Positions 51,588 through 62,600 of a stretch of DNA of 64,000 nt are shown piece after piece; position 1 is the stretch's first letter; every line of letters begins with the position of its first letter. Location of the stretch: contig CAJAVU010000021.1 in NCBI GenBank assembly GCA_903945495.1, positions 124,001 through 188,000 of the forward strand, in the 5' to 3' direction. The notes beneath the pieces were generated by a model, which was given only the letters and a program-made list of their open reading frames with translations, was not told the DNA's origin and did no database searches. The position numbers were made by a program, and so were the translations under genes. This stretch comes from an uncultured Flavobacteriales bacterium. GTDB taxonomy: Bacteria; Bacteroidota; Bacteroidia; Flavobacteriales_D; Crocinitomicaceae.

Positions 51588-51617
51588 CAAAGATAGGTCT
51601 TTTTTTGTAAAATCCAA
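51588..51617 (-). promoter_or_regulatory. Promoter of rimP-nusA-infB
   Basis: On the minus strand TTG (51617-51615), exactly 19 bp, then TATCTTTG (51595-51588): close to the Bacteroidota consensus. The predicted leader is about 55 nt. Confidence 0.65.
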
Positions 51618-51680
51618 CATTATCAATCAAATATGTTTTTATGAAGCCATTATTTTGTGAACTTTGCCTAAACTTTTTTC

Positions 51681-52259
51681 ATGTTAATAGAAGTAAAAGA
51701 CAAGGTGGTTTCGACACAAGTTTTCGAGAAAAAATTCGTGTGTGATTTGAATGCGTGTAAAGGAGCATGTTGTATTGAAGGTGATTCTGGAGCACCCTTG
51801 AGCTTTGACGAAATCGATATTATCGAGGAAGAGTTAGAAGTGATTTATCCGTATATGCGCCCGGAAGGACGAGCAGCTGTTGAAGCTTCAGGTGTATTTT
51901 ACATGGATGAAGACAATGAGCCTGTCACCACTTTAGTAAATGGAGGAGAATGTGCGTTTGTTTACTTCGACGAGAATAATATTACTAAATGTTCGATTGA
52001 ACAAGCCTTCTTAGATGGGAAAACAGATTTTAAAAAACCTATTTCCTGTCATTTGTACCCGATTCGCGTAAAGCAATTCAATGAAATGAAAGCATTAACG
52101 TATGATCATTGGCCTATTTGTGCACCTGCCTGCGACTGTGGAGAGAAACTAGATGTTCCTGTTTTCCGCTTTCTAAAAGAACCTATTACGCGTGCTTTCG
52201 GAGAGGAATTTTATAAAGAATTGACAGTAGTCGAGAAGGCTTGGAGAGAGAAGGAGTGA
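51681..52259 (+). CDS. DUF3109 family cysteine-rich protein
   Basis: A 192-residue cytoplasmic protein with many cysteines in recognisable positions: CDLNACKGACCIEGDSG (about 21-37), a Cys in NITKCSIEQAF, PISCHLYPIR, and CAPACDCG. The pattern resembles YkgJ-type zinc- or iron-sulfur-binding domains. The function of DUF3109 is unknown. It is divergent from the rimP operon and appears to be a single-gene unit. Confidence 0.85.
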   Translation: MLIEVKDKVVSTQVFEKKFVCDLNACKGACCIEGDSGAPLSFDEIDIIEEELEVIYPYMRPEGRAAVEASGVFYMDEDNEPVTTLVNGGECAFVYFDENNITKCSIEQAFLDGKTDFKKPISCHLYPIRVKQFNEMKALTYDHWPICAPACDCGEKLDVPVFRFLKEPITRAFGEEFYKELTVVEKAWREKE

Positions 52260-52362
52260 TTTCAATTATTGTAATTTAATTAGACATCAAACGAATAAAA
52301 CTGGTTCGAATCAAAATTTTTTGTACTATTGAAATACTAATACCTGTTTATTCTATACCGTT

Positions 52363-53199
52363 ATGATAAGAACTTTTTTGATATCCCTATTTGTAGTTTT
52401 TGTATCGTCAACACTAAAATCACAACTAGTCATTGACAGTTCATCTTCAGCAGGCTATTTTGTTCCTTTTAATGAAGTCCAATTAAGTTCAATTTCAAGT
52501 TATATGTCTTGTACTTCCATAACGTATCCAATTGACTTAACCCATGATTCTATTACCGATGTCGAAATTTTAGTCAGTTGTTACATGGGCGGACAAGGGA
52601 GAGAAAATGATATTAGAATTAAAACGTATAATGGTTTCTATATTCACAGTGACACAAGCTACTTAATGAATTTTCAACATGTCGGAACAGATGGAATAGT
52701 GGTTGATCTCTCCACAACAATTCCTGTTGCAAAAAAATACGAGTGGGGAGATACTGTAAATTCTGGACAAACGTCACTTTCAACTTATCTTCCGATATAC
52801 AAATTTGCGCAGGGGTATACACCTTTATGTACGTATTCAAACATCTACCCATTCCTTAACGACACTGCCTATATTGTACTAGAGACATCGGCAAGTGAAT
52901 TATTTTATATAAAAATTTCCAATCCAACTGATAACGAAATTACATTGCACTCAATCAACAGTTCTGTTCTTTATTTAAATAACATTATTGTTTATCCCAA
53001 TCCGTCTTTTGAAACAATCCATTTTGACCATCCCTATAAGAAGGTTCAAATTGTTGACAACTACGGTTGTGTTGTGATGAATCAATTAGACGTTTACGAA
53101 GCCATGGATATTTCAGGTCTATTAGACGGAATATATTGGATTTTTGCAGAAGATGATGAAAAATCGCTTAAAACAAAGCTTGTTAAAATAAGTCAGTAG
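52363..53199 (+). CDS. Secreted protein with T9SS type A sorting domain
   Basis: A 278-residue protein. A signal peptide (MIRTFLISLFVVFVSSTLKS) leads into a region without recognised motifs. From about residue 205 there is a T9SS C-terminal domain: NNIIVYPNPSFETIHFD, VQIVDNYGCVV, LLDGIYWIFAEDD, KLVKISQ. It should be secreted and anchored or released by T9SS. The function of the N-terminal part is unknown. It is a single gene. Confidence 0.78.
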   Translation: MIRTFLISLFVVFVSSTLKSQLVIDSSSSAGYFVPFNEVQLSSISSYMSCTSITYPIDLTHDSITDVEILVSCYMGGQGRENDIRIKTYNGFYIHSDTSYLMNFQHVGTDGIVVDLSTTIPVAKKYEWGDTVNSGQTSLSTYLPIYKFAQGYTPLCTYSNIYPFLNDTAYIVLETSASELFYIKISNPTDNEITLHSINSSVLYLNNIIVYPNPSFETIHFDHPYKKVQIVDNYGCVVMNQLDVYEAMDISGLLDGIYWIFAEDDEKSLKTKLVKISQ

Positions 53200-53282
53200 A
53201 TTGCCAAATCAAATTGAGTTATTTAGATATACCTCGCTAAAGTTTTTTACTTTTTCTTGAGGGCAATAATTGCTTTAAACAA

Positions 53283-53311
53283 AAAACCCCAAAGATTAAC
53301 TTCGGGGTTTT
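53283..53311. terminator. Terminator between convergent genes
   Basis: AAAACCCC (53283-53290) pairs with GGGGTTTT (53304-53311). The stem can continue inward with one mismatch. The T run is better on the minus strand, so it may end nrdA as well as the secreted-protein gene. Confidence 0.75.
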
Positions 53312-53403
53312 GCTCTTGAGCTAAAATAAAAACGGCACAATTATTAACAGCCACAAGAATATTATCGGGAAAATTTAAATTTTAATCTTCCCTTTTTTAG
53401 TTA

Positions 53404-53510
53404 TCTATAACCGCTTCTAGCCAGAACACATTTGACTGCGTCGGATTCAGTTCCGTCTATAACCGGCTAACGCCGCTTCTAGCCAGAACACATCTCACAC
53501 GCGTCTGGGT
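53404..53510 (-). repeat. Imperfect direct repeat of the nrdA 3' end
   Basis: The 21-bp sequence at 53473-53493, which encodes the end of NrdA on the minus strand, is repeated exactly at 53411-53431, 62 bp further downstream of the gene. Similarity continues into the upstream coding part with substitutions and a one-base deletion. TCTATAACCG also occurs twice (53404 and 53456). The downstream copy is out of frame and not translated as part of NrdA. Confidence 0.8.
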
Positions 53511-55845
53511 TGTCCAAAGAACATGCGATTGCGGCTTGTTGCTCCTCGATGCTTGCGATAGAAACTTCTGGTTCAGCAACCACAGCTTTGTCAACTGTAA
53601 ATTTGATTGCGTCAGTTGCTGCTTTCGTTCTCAAGTAGTACATTCCTGTTTTCAATCCTTTTTCCCATCCGTAGAAGTGCATTGAAGTCAATTTTCCGAA
53701 GTTTGCATTCTCCATGAAAATGTTTAAAGATTGTGATTGACAAATATACGCTCCACGATCTGCTGCTTGATCAATAATTGCTTTTTGAGAAATTTCCCAA
53801 GCAGTTTTGTAAAGATCTTTCAAACGTTGTGGTACTTCGTTGATGTTTTGAACAGAACCATTTTCTTGCATGATTTTACGACGCATTTCTTTGTTCCACA
53901 AACCTTCTTTCACTAAGTCTTTCAATAAGTGTTTGTTTACGATAATAAACTCACCTGAAAGTACACGACGTGTATAGATGTTTGATGTATATGGTTCAAA
54001 ACATTCGTTGTTTCCAAGGATTTGAGCGGTTGAAGCTGTTGGCATTGGCGCTAACAACAATGAGTTTCTAACTCCGTGCTTAATCACTTCTTCTTTCAAC
54101 ACATCCCATTCCCAACGACTTGTTGGAGTAACTCCCCACATGTCGAATTGGAAAATTCCTTTTGAAACTGGAGAACCAGCATATGATTGGTATGGACCTT
54201 CAACTTTCGCTAAATCTTTAGAAGCTGTCATCGACGCATAATAGATTGTTTCGAAAATCTCACGGTTCAATGCACGTGCTTCTTCAGATTCGAATGGTAA
54301 GCCCATTAAAATGAATGCATCTGCCAAACCTTGAACACCTAATCCAATTGGACGGTGACGCATGTTTGAATTACGCGCTTCCTCAACTGGGTAGTAATTC
54401 CCGTCAATGATTCTATTTAAGTTCATTGTTGCTTGGTACGTTACCTCGAATAATTTATCGTGGTCAAACGTTCCGTTCTCAGTAACATATTTTGGTAAAG
54501 CCAACGAAGCCAAGTTACAAACTGCAACCTCGTCTGGAGCAGTGTACTCAATAATCTCCGTACATAAGTTTGAAGATTTGATTGTACCCAAGTTTTGTTG
54601 ATTAGATTTTGCATTTGCAGCATCTTTGTACAACATGTATGGTGTTCCTGTCTCAATTTGTGATTCCAAAATTTTGAACCATAAATCTTGTGCTTTAATC
54701 GTTTTGCGACCTTTTCCTTCTCTTTCGTAACGTGTGTACAATTCTTCAAATGCAGCACTGTGTGTATCAGAAAGACCTGGACATTCGTGAGGACACATTA
54801 ATGTCCAATCACCGTTTTCTTTCACACGTTTCATGAATAAATCTGGAATCCATAAAGCGTAGAATAAATCACGCGCACGTTGTTCTTCTTTTCCGTGGTT
54901 CTTTTTCAAGTCCAAGAAATCGAATACATCAGCATGCCATGGTTCGATGTACATTGCGAAAGAACCTTTTCTTTTACCTCCACCTTGGTCAACGTAACGA
55001 GCAGTATCGTTGAAAACTCTTAGCATTGGAACGATACCATTTGATGTACCATTAGTTCCTTTGATATATGAACCCGTTGCACGGATATTGTGAATAGCTA
55101 AACCTATACCACCAGCTGATTGAGAAATCTGAGCGCAAGACTTCAATGTATCATAAATCCCTTCGATGCTATCATCTTTCATTGTTAACAAGAAACAAGA
55201 TGACATTTGAGGTTTTGGCGTACCTGAATTAAATAATGTTGGCGTTGCGTGTGTAAACCAACCTTCAGACATCAAGTTATACGTTTTAATCGCATCTTGA
55301 ATGTTCTCTTTGTGGATACCAACAGCAACTCGCATTAACATTTGTTGTGGACGTTCAACAATTTGACCTTCCAATTTCATTAAGTATGAACGAGTCAATG
55401 TTTTGAATCCAAAATAATCGTAACGGAAATCGCGGTCATAAATAATGCTTGAATCCAAGGCATCTTTATTATCCATAATCACGTTGTACACATCTTCAGC
55501 AACTAAAGAAGCATTTTGTCCTGTTTTAGGATCGATGTATTTGTACATGTCTTCGATTACTTCAGAGAACGTTTTTTTCGTTTCCTTGTGTAAATTCGAA
55601 ACAGCAATACGCGATGCTAATAAGGCGTAATCTGGGTGGTCAATTGTTTTAGCTGCAGCAACTTCAGCAGCTAGGTTGTCCAACACTGTTGTTGTTACTC
55701 CATCATAAATTCCTTCAATAACTTTCATTGCCACAGCTTCTGGAGAAACTAGTGGATCAAGTCCGTAGCACATTTTTATAATGCGTGCGGTAATTTTATC
55801 AAATTTAACGGCTTCTTTTCTTCCGTCTCTTTTAACTACATACAT
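53479..55845 (-). CDS. nrdA: Class I ribonucleotide reductase, alpha subunit
   Basis: A 788-residue catalytic subunit. An N-terminal ATP-cone ([20 protein letters not shown]) indicates dATP/ATP allosteric control. Active-site cysteines appear in [23 protein letters not shown] and [11 protein letters not shown]. The C-terminal shuttling pair is in DACEMCSG at the very end. It reduces ribonucleoside diphosphates to deoxy forms with NrdB. The order is nrdB then nrdA with 39 bp between. A degenerate copy of its 3' end lies downstream. Confidence 0.96.
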   Translation of the reverse strand: MYVVKRDGRKEAVKFDKITARIIKMCYGLDPLVSPEAVAMKVIEGIYDGVTTTVLDNLAAEVAAAKTIDHPDYALLASRIAVSNLHKETKKTFSEVIEDMYKYIDPKTGQNASLVAEDVYNVIMDNKDALDSSIIYDRDFRYDYFGFKTLTRSYLMKLEGQIVERPQQMLMRVAVGIHKENIQDAIKTYNLMSEGWFTHATPTLFNSGTPKPQMSSCFLLTMKDDSIEGIYDTLKSCAQISQSAGGIGLAIHNIRATGSYIKGTNGTSNGIVPMLRVFNDTARYVDQGGGKRKGSFAMYIEPWHADVFDFLDLKKNHGKEEQRARDLFYALWIPDLFMKRVKENGDWTLMCPHECPGLSDTHSAAFEELYTRYEREGKGRKTIKAQDLWFKILESQIETGTPYMLYKDAANAKSNQQNLGTIKSSNLCTEIIEYTAPDEVAVCNLASLALPKYVTENGTFDHDKLFEVTYQATMNLNRIIDGNYYPVEEARNSNMRHRPIGLGVQGLADAFILMGLPFESEEARALNREIFETIYYASMTASKDLAKVEGPYQSYAGSPVSKGIFQFDMWGVTPTSRWEWDVLKEEVIKHGVRNSLLLAPMPTASTAQILGNNECFEPYTSNIYTRRVLSGEFIIVNKHLLKDLVKEGLWNKEMRRKIMQENGSVQNINEVPQRLKDLYKTAWEISQKAIIDQAADRGAYICQSQSLNIFMENANFGKLTSMHFYGWEKGLKTGMYYLRTKAATDAIKFTVDKAVVAEPEVSIASIEEQQAAIACSLDNPDACEMCSG

Positions 55846-55884
55846 GGGCGCTCGTTTATTTTTTTATAGTAATCGTGGTATATT

Positions 55885-56859
55885 TTAAAACTCTTCGTCT
55901 AGACTAAAAGTTTGATTGTCTTTTCCTGCCATTACACCAGCTTTCTGGTATTCTGCAACACGTTTCTCAAAGAAATTTGTTTTTCCTTGAATTGAAATCA
56001 TGTCCATGAAATCGAATGGGTTTGTAGCGTTGTACACTTTTTCGTTTCCAAGTTCCGTTAATAAACGGTCAGCAACGAATTCAATGTATTGAGCCATCAA
56101 GTCACTATTCATTCCAATTAATTTCACTGGTAACGCATCTGTAACGAATTCTTTTTCGATTTCAACTGCATGCATGATGATTTCTTGAACTTGTTGTTTT
56201 GGTAATTTATTTACCAAGTGATTGTTGTATAACAAACATGCGAAATCACAATGCAAGCCTTCATCACGAGAAATCAACTCATTAGAGAAAGAAAGTCCTG
56301 GCATCAAGCCTCTTTTCTTCAACCAGAAAATTGAACAAAAAGAACCAGAGAAGAAAATCCCTTCCACAGCAGCGAATGCAACCAAACGCTCAGCGAAAGA
56401 ACCATTTTCAATCCAACGCAAAGCCCAATCAGCTTTCTTACGAACACAATCAATTGTGTCAATAGCGTTAAATAAATAATTTTTATCTGCTGTGTCTTTG
56501 ATATATGTATCAATCAACAAAGAATAAGTCTCAGAGTGAATATTTTCGATTGCTACTTGAAAACCATAAAAGAATTTCGCCTCAGTATATTGAACTTCTG
56601 ACAAGAAATGCTCTGCTAAATTTTCGTTCACAATACCATCTGATGCTGCGAAAAATGCCAATACATGTTTAACGAAATGACGCTCATCGTCATTCAATTT
56701 TGTGTCCCAGTCAATTAAATCGGGAGACAAATCAATCTCTTCTGCTGTCCAAAAGCTAGCTTCAGCTTTTTTATAGAACGCCCAGATATCATCGTGCTGT
56801 ATTGGAAACAGAACGAATCGATTGTTGTTTGATTCTAATATTGGTTCTACTTGTGCCAT
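55885..56859 (-). CDS. nrdB: Class I ribonucleotide reductase, beta subunit
   Basis: A 324-residue radical-generating subunit. Metal ligands are visible in [15 protein letters not shown] and ENIHSETY (Glu105, His108), and the radical Tyr is Tyr112, in the same H-x-x-x-Y spacing as the E. coli protein, so it is a tyrosyl-radical class Ia-type subunit rather than class Ic. It is the first gene of nrdB-nrdA. A 444-bp AT-rich gap lies upstream. Confidence 0.95.
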   Translation of the reverse strand: MAQVEPILESNNNRFVLFPIQHDDIWAFYKKAEASFWTAEEIDLSPDLIDWDTKLNDDERHFVKHVLAFFAASDGIVNENLAEHFLSEVQYTEAKFFYGFQVAIENIHSETYSLLIDTYIKDTADKNYLFNAIDTIDCVRKKADWALRWIENGSFAERLVAFAAVEGIFFSGSFCSIFWLKKRGLMPGLSFSNELISRDEGLHCDFACLLYNNHLVNKLPKQQVQEIIMHAVEIEKEFVTDALPVKLIGMNSDLMAQYIEFVADRLLTELGNEKVYNATNPFDFMDMISIQGKTNFFEKRVAEYQKAGVMAGKDNQTFSLDEEF

Positions 56860-57303
56860 TTTATTTTTGTTGTTCGTTTTTGTACGTATTATCCCAGTGT
56901 CAGAAATGTGTATTTCTCACCTGTTTGATCATCGTCAAATTTTGTTGTTTCCTCTCTGTGTGAAATCTGGTCAGTGAAGCCAAGTGTATTTCGTTTATTT
57001 GAGGCATACAAAAATTGTCAAAAATCTTCCCAATCGCAATTAAAGAAATTCACAAATTTTCAATGTTATTAACATTACAATTCGGAAACCCTTTGGTAAC
57101 AAACCTTAACAAGTTTATTAACACCCTGACGAAAGATATTCACAGAAACAACACCGCATTTTGTCGATAAATTATTTCCTTTCGTCAAACCGCTGAAATC
57201 AAAGATGTTTGGGATTTGTTCTATAAAATTAACGCACATTTATGCCTAAGTCAAGAATTAATTTTTGTTATTTTAAACACAAAATTGTTTATAGATTTTT
57301 TAA
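56860..57303. other. 444-bp AT-rich intergenic region between divergent nrdB and comF-like genes
   Basis: No open frame or RNA gene was recognised. It must contain the nrdBA and comF-like promoters, but no exact TAnnTTTG was found on the nrdB side; TAATTTTTG (57259-57267), one base longer than consensus, faces the comF-like gene. A perfect inverted repeat AGAAAT-GTGT-ATTTCT lies at 56902-56917, about 45 bp upstream of nrdB, and could be an operator. It does not resemble the NrdR box I know. Confidence 0.5.
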
Positions 57304-58038
57304 ATGAACAAGGACCTAAGAAAGCGTGAATTTGGACTAAAAAATTGGTTGAATTTTGTCGACCCAATTAGCCATTTGATTTATCCAAATCGTTGTTTAA
57401 TTTGCGACGAAGAATTGGCCAAAGAAAGCAAATCTATTTGTTCATTTTGTTATACTGAAATGGACTTTACACACTATGAAAAATACGAAGAACCGACTTC
57501 TTTAGACAAATTATTCTGGGGACGTGTGATTTTAGAATCCACTTTCGGACTCTTATTTTTCGAAAAAGGGAAGTCATCTCAAAAAATATTACACGCTTTA
57601 AAGTATAAGTCTAATCCACAAGTTGGTGTTGAATTTGGAAAGTTAATTGGACTAAAAGTCAAGGATTTAGAACGTTTCAAGAGAGTCGATGCACTCATTC
57701 CAGTGCCAATTCATCCTAAAAAGGAATTTGATCGTGGTTATAACCAAAGTGAACAACTTGCCAAAGGAATCGGAGAGATCTTGAACATTGATGTTGATAC
57801 ACACTTTCTTAAAAAGAAAACGCATACGGGCAGTCAAACTCGTAAAAATCGCTTTGCCCGTTGGGATAATGTTGTAAATAATTTTGATTTGCGGAAGCGA
57901 TCTAAAACCTATCAACACATCGCGATTGTTGATGATGTCGTAACCACAGGTGCCACAATCGAAGCCTTGGTGCGTTCAATCAAGGAAAATTATCCCGACC
58001 TTCGCATTAGTATTATCAGTTTAGCTGTTACCAAATAA
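57304..58038 (+). CDS. ComF-family phosphoribosyltransferase-like protein
   Basis: A 244-residue protein. An N-terminal zinc ribbon has two CxxC pairs (NRCLICDEEL and SICSFCY). A type I phosphoribosyltransferase fold follows with the PRPP-binding motif IAIVDDVVTTGAT near residue 205 and KTHTGSQTRKNRFARWDN, typical of ComF/GntX. In naturally competent bacteria ComF helps process incoming DNA; in others the role is unclear. It overlaps the next gene by one base (TAATG). Confidence 0.9.
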   Translation: MNKDLRKREFGLKNWLNFVDPISHLIYPNRCLICDEELAKESKSICSFCYTEMDFTHYEKYEEPTSLDKLFWGRVILESTFGLLFFEKGKSSQKILHALKYKSNPQVGVEFGKLIGLKVKDLERFKRVDALIPVPIHPKKEFDRGYNQSEQLAKGIGEILNIDVDTHFLKKKTHTGSQTRKNRFARWDNVVNNFDLRKRSKTYQHIAIVDDVVTTGATIEALVRSIKENYPDLRISIISLAVTK

Positions 58039-59081
58039 TGACACAACAAAAATTTTTAATCGTTGGAGCGGGAGTTGCAGGAATCACTTTAGCAAAACAC
58101 CTCATCGATGCAGGTCATCACATTACTTTAGTAGATTCAGGAAACAATCGTAGTTCAGCAGTTGCGGCAGGACTTATTAACCCAATGGTTTTTAGACGCA
58201 TGACAAAATCATGGCGACTAGATGAATTTTCACCTTTCGCAATTGATTTTTACACGAATTGGGAACAAGCGTGTAATACACAATTCTATCATCCAATAAC
58301 GATTCGAAGAATGTTTTCTTCCGAACAAGAACGTGGCTATTGGTTGAAAAAGCAATCGAATCCAGATTATCAAGATTATTTAACTGAGGTTAACGAAGAA
58401 GATGAAACGTATTCTTTGGCAAAAAACGATTTTGGAACAGGAAGAGTAAAACGTTCTTCTTTCATTTCTCCGAAAGAATTTTTGGCCAAAGGAAAAGAAT
58501 GGATTGAGCAGAACAATACCGTTCGTCAAGAACAAGTTGATTATTCAGTTATTGATCCTGAAAGTGGAACGTATAAAGGCGTCAACTACGATGGTATTGT
58601 TTTCTGTGAAGGAGTTGAGATTCGTCACAATCCTTGGTTTAATCATGTTCCAATCAATCCAACTAAAGGTGAAACATTAACAATAGAATCATCAAGCATA
58701 ACTGAAACTGAATCATTGAATCGAAAATGTTTTATTTTACCAATTGGTGACGGAAAATTTCGTGTTGGCGCAACCTATGTTTGGGAAACGTATGAAGATG
58801 AATTAACCGAAGAGGGTAAAAATGATTTGATTGAAAAAATTCAAGTTCTTACCGACGAACCGTTTGAAGTGATTGGACATCATGCTGGTATTCGACCAAC
58901 CATGCTTGACCGCAGACCTATACTAGGTCGTCATCCAGATTATCCTTCACTTTATGTATACAATGGATTAGGAACGAAAGGTTATATGTTAGCACCGTTG
59001 TTAAGTAAAGAAATGGCTGATTTCATTTTACATGAAACGGAAGTCGACAAAGAGGTTTCATTGGGACGATTTTCAAAATAA
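58038..59081 (+). CDS. FAD-dependent oxidoreductase, DAO family
   Basis: A 347-residue flavoenzyme: FLIVGAGVAGITLAKHL at the N-terminus, SSAVAAGLINPM, and the C-terminal HHAGIRPTMLDRRPILGRHP and NGLGTKGYMLAPLLS. This is the D-amino-acid-oxidase/glycine-oxidase/MnmC-C superfamily. Substrate unknown; the MnmC-like C-terminal motifs make a tRNA-modification or amine-oxidation role conceivable. Translation is coupled to the comF-like gene by a one-base overlap. Confidence 0.83.
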   Translation: MTQQKFLIVGAGVAGITLAKHLIDAGHHITLVDSGNNRSSAVAAGLINPMVFRRMTKSWRLDEFSPFAIDFYTNWEQACNTQFYHPITIRRMFSSEQERGYWLKKQSNPDYQDYLTEVNEEDETYSLAKNDFGTGRVKRSSFISPKEFLAKGKEWIEQNNTVRQEQVDYSVIDPESGTYKGVNYDGIVFCEGVEIRHNPWFNHVPINPTKGETLTIESSSITETESLNRKCFILPIGDGKFRVGATYVWETYEDELTEEGKNDLIEKIQVLTDEPFEVIGHHAGIRPTMLDRRPILGRHPDYPSLYVYNGLGTKGYMLAPLLSKEMADFILHETEVDKEVSLGRFSK

Positions 59082-59118
59082 ATAATCCTTCATTTTATAC
59101 ATTCGTTTTTACATTTTG

Positions 59119-59126
59119 TATTTTTG
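59119..59126 (+). promoter_or_regulatory. Promoter -7 element before the bacilliredoxin gene
   Basis: TATTTTTG, 27 bp before the ATG at 59154; matches TAnnTTTG, without a clear TTG partner. Confidence 0.4.
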
Positions 59127-59153
59127 TACTACAAATACTAAAAATATATACGT

Positions 59154-59567
59154 ATGTATCCACCAGAACTAGTAAAACCAATGAAGGAAGACCTTACAAA
59201 CGTTGGTTTCAAGCAATTAACAACAAGCGACGAAGTAGATCAAACAATTCAAAACTCAAAAGGAACACTTTTAGTCGTTGTAAACTCTGTTTGCGGATGT
59301 GCAGCAGGTAATATGCGTCCAGGCGTAAAATTATCATTAAACAACTCGAAAAAACCAGTAGAATTGGCTACAGTTTTCGCTGGTGTTGATGGTGAAGCTA
59401 CAAACCAAGCACGCAAGTATTTCTTACCTTACCCTCCGTCATCGCCTTCAATTGCGTTGTTTAACGATGGTAAATTGGTTCATTTCTTAGAGCGTCACCA
59501 CATTGAAGGAGGAACAGCTCAAATGATTGCAGAAAACTTAACAGAAGCGTATAACGAATTTTGTTAA
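59154..59567 (+). CDS. BrxA/BrxB family bacilliredoxin
   Basis: A 137-residue thioredoxin-fold protein of the YphP/YqiW family. The redox motif is Cys47-Gly-Cys49 in NSVCGCAAGNMRPG, the CGC form of this family. Bacilliredoxins remove bacillithiol from oxidised protein cysteines. Some Bacteroidota make bacillithiol, so the role fits the host. It is a single gene with its own promoter element and a perfect terminator. Confidence 0.9.
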   Translation: MYPPELVKPMKEDLTNVGFKQLTTSDEVDQTIQNSKGTLLVVVNSVCGCAAGNMRPGVKLSLNNSKKPVELATVFAGVDGEATNQARKYFLPYPPSSPSIALFNDGKLVHFLERHHIEGGTAQMIAENLTEAYNEFC

Positions 59568-59581
59568 TCAAATTTTAAAAC

Positions 59582-59615
59582 AAAAAAGGGCGACATTTAA
59601 ATGTCGCCCTTTTTT
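59582..59615. terminator. Perfectly palindromic bidirectional terminator
   Basis: A 34-bp perfect palindrome centred on CGACATTTAAATGTCG with GGG/CCC and A6/T6 flanks. It separates the bacilliredoxin gene from the convergent giant adhesin gene. Confidence 0.92.
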
Positions 59616-59622
59616 ATGCTGT

Positions 59623-62600
59623 TTATTGAAGGACATTAACATGACCGACATATTCTTCTTTGTCGTCATTCTTTTTGTTCTTAGCAGTAATTTTCCATGT
59701 ATATGTTCCATCTTGAACAAGTTCTCCTTTATAAGTTCCATCCCAGCCAACGGATATATCATGTGATTCAAAAAGCAATTCACCCCAACGATTGAAGATT
59801 AACAAGCTATATCCATCTTCACTGAATCCAGAAGAAAGCACTGGGAAGAAGTCATTATTATATTCGTCGCCATCAGGAGTAATTGTATTTGGTACATAAA
59901 TGATCAATTCTTCTTCAACATCGATAATACGTTCTGTTGAATCAATACACCCATATTCAGAAACTGCATATAACCACACATTGAAGTTGATTTCAGTATC
60001 TTCAATTGGGAACTGATGGTAAGGATTTTCAACTGTACTCCACTCACTACCATCACCGAAGTTCCAATAATAATCTTGCGCTCCTGTTGATGTATTATGG
60101 AAGAATGTTCCGTCATTCGACATTGACAACGTGTAATCTTCCGCAGAGAACGAAGCATTTGGATTAGGAACAACACAAATGAAGTTGGTCATTGATATTG
60201 AATTCGAACAACCTTGCGCATTGATTACTGACAATTGAACATCATAGCAATTTGGTGTATTTGGGAAGTTCACATAAACAGGTCCACAATCATTGATGAC
60301 TTGCCCGTCTGAGAACACCCAAGTACAAGAACTTCCTGGTTCTGATTGCGAATCGATAGCAACTGGATAACCTTCACAACTGTAAACCACTGGAGGTAAG
60401 TCAAACGTTGGTAATGGATTCGCAGTTAAGGTAACAACATTAGACGCAATACATCCATTTGCATCTGTAACAACAACTGTATACGTTCCTGTTCCCATAT
60501 TCACCGCTGGATTTGTGCTTTGAGCTGGGACCGTATTCCACGAATAAGAGTAACCTGGAGTTCCACCAGTTGGATCCGCTTGCACACTTCCGTCTGTTGC
60601 ACCTTCACAACTTACTGCTTGACCAAAATAATTCGTTAAAATCGTTGTTCCAGTTGTAAGTAATGGCGGTTGTGTCACCAAAATTGTCGTGTTGAAAGTA
60701 CATCCATTCACATCTGTAATTGTAACTCCATATGTTCCTGCTCCTACTCCAGCTTGATTTTGATTTGCTCCAATCGTGTTCGCTGTTGGGTCTGTCCATA
60801 AGTATGAATACGTTGGTGTTCCGCCGTTTGGAACTATTGTAACAGCTCCATCTGTAGAACCGAAACAACTAACATCTTGGCCATTGTAATCACTTGTTAC
60901 CGAAGGAACACCTGTTAACAATGGTGGTTCTGTTAAAGTAATGGCTGTTGTAAATGTACAACCGTTCAAATCAGTTACTAATACTGTATATGTTTCGTCA
61001 GGCAAGCCAACCGGATCTTCAATAGCACTAACCGCAGCACCTGCTCCATTCGTCCACGCAAATGTATAACCTGGTGTTGCGCCAGAAACAGTTAAATCAA
61101 TACCGCCATCTGACATTCCGAAACATGAAATATCTTGTCCGTTATAATTTGTTGAAACTCCCACTCCAAATGTAAATGCAGGAGGATCAACCAATGTGAT
61201 ATTATTTGTTGTAGTACATCCGTTTTGATCCGTTACTGTAACTGTATAAATTCCAGATGGAAGACCAGTTGGATTTTGAAGTGTACTAATAGATGTTCCA
61301 GCAAAATTTGTCCAATCATATGTGTAGCCTGGCGCTCCACCAGCTGGAGTTGCTGAAATTGCACCATCCGAAACACCGAAACATGAAATGTCTTGACCGT
61401 TGTAATTGGAAGTTACTTGTGTCGTTGTTGTTACTTGAGGTGCTGGGACTAAAGTTGTATCTACAACCAAAATACAACCATTTGCATCGGTAATTGTTAC
61501 CGTATATGTTCCTGCTGCTAAGTTTGCAATGTCTTGAGAAATTGGACCATTACTCCAAGAATATGTATATCCTGGAATACTACCTGCAACAGAAAGGTCT
61601 ATTGATCCATCAGCGGCACAACCTGTTACGTTATATCCACCAGAGTAGATTGATAAGGTCTCTGAATAAGTCATTGGTGTTGGTTCTGTCAAGGTAATTG
61701 TACTTGAGATTTGACAACCATTAATATCTGTAGCTGTAACAGAATAAGTCCCAATCGGTAAATTACTGATATCTTCAGTTGTCGCACCTGTACTCCATAA
61801 ATAGGTGTAGTTTGGACTTCCACCACCCATGGATAAATCAACTGTTCCATCACTGAATCCAAAACAACTAATGTTATTTCCTCCAATGAATGTTGAGCCC
61901 GCAGTTGCAGCATTCAAAGGTGTTGGTTCAAACAAGGTAATTGCTGAAGGAATTGTACAACCATTCACATCTGTAACTACAACAGTATACGTTCCAGCTA
62001 ATAAACTACCAATATCCTCAGTCGTGAACCCGTTGTTCCACAAATAGGTGTAACCCGGATTTCCCCCACCAATTGTCAAATCAATACTTCCATCATTGAA
62101 TCCAAAACAACTGATATTGCTACCTGAAGGATACGTGAACGCAGAAACACCTTGTGTTAAAGCTGTTGGTTCAACTAAGGTAATGCTAGATGGAAGCGTA
62201 CAACCGTTTAAATCTGTAATAATAACATTATAGGTACCTGCTGGTAAATTTGTTAAATCCTGCGTTGTCGCTCCAGTACTCCACGCATAGGTATAAGCTG
62301 GACTACCATTTGCAGGTACTAAATCGATTGAACCATCGCTCAAACCAAAACAACTTATGTTTGTTCCTGAAGGATACGTAAATGCAGAAACTGTTTGAGT
62401 AAGCGCTGTTGGCTCAACTAACGTAATTGATGAGTTAATTGTACAACCATTCAAATCCGTAGTCGTTACTGTATAAGTGCCTGCTGGAAGAGAAGCAATA
62501 TCTTGAGTTGTTGCACCTGTATTCCATACATACGTATAACCAGGACTTCCGCCGCCAATTGTTAAATTAACAGAACCATCACTTAAACCGAAACAACTAA

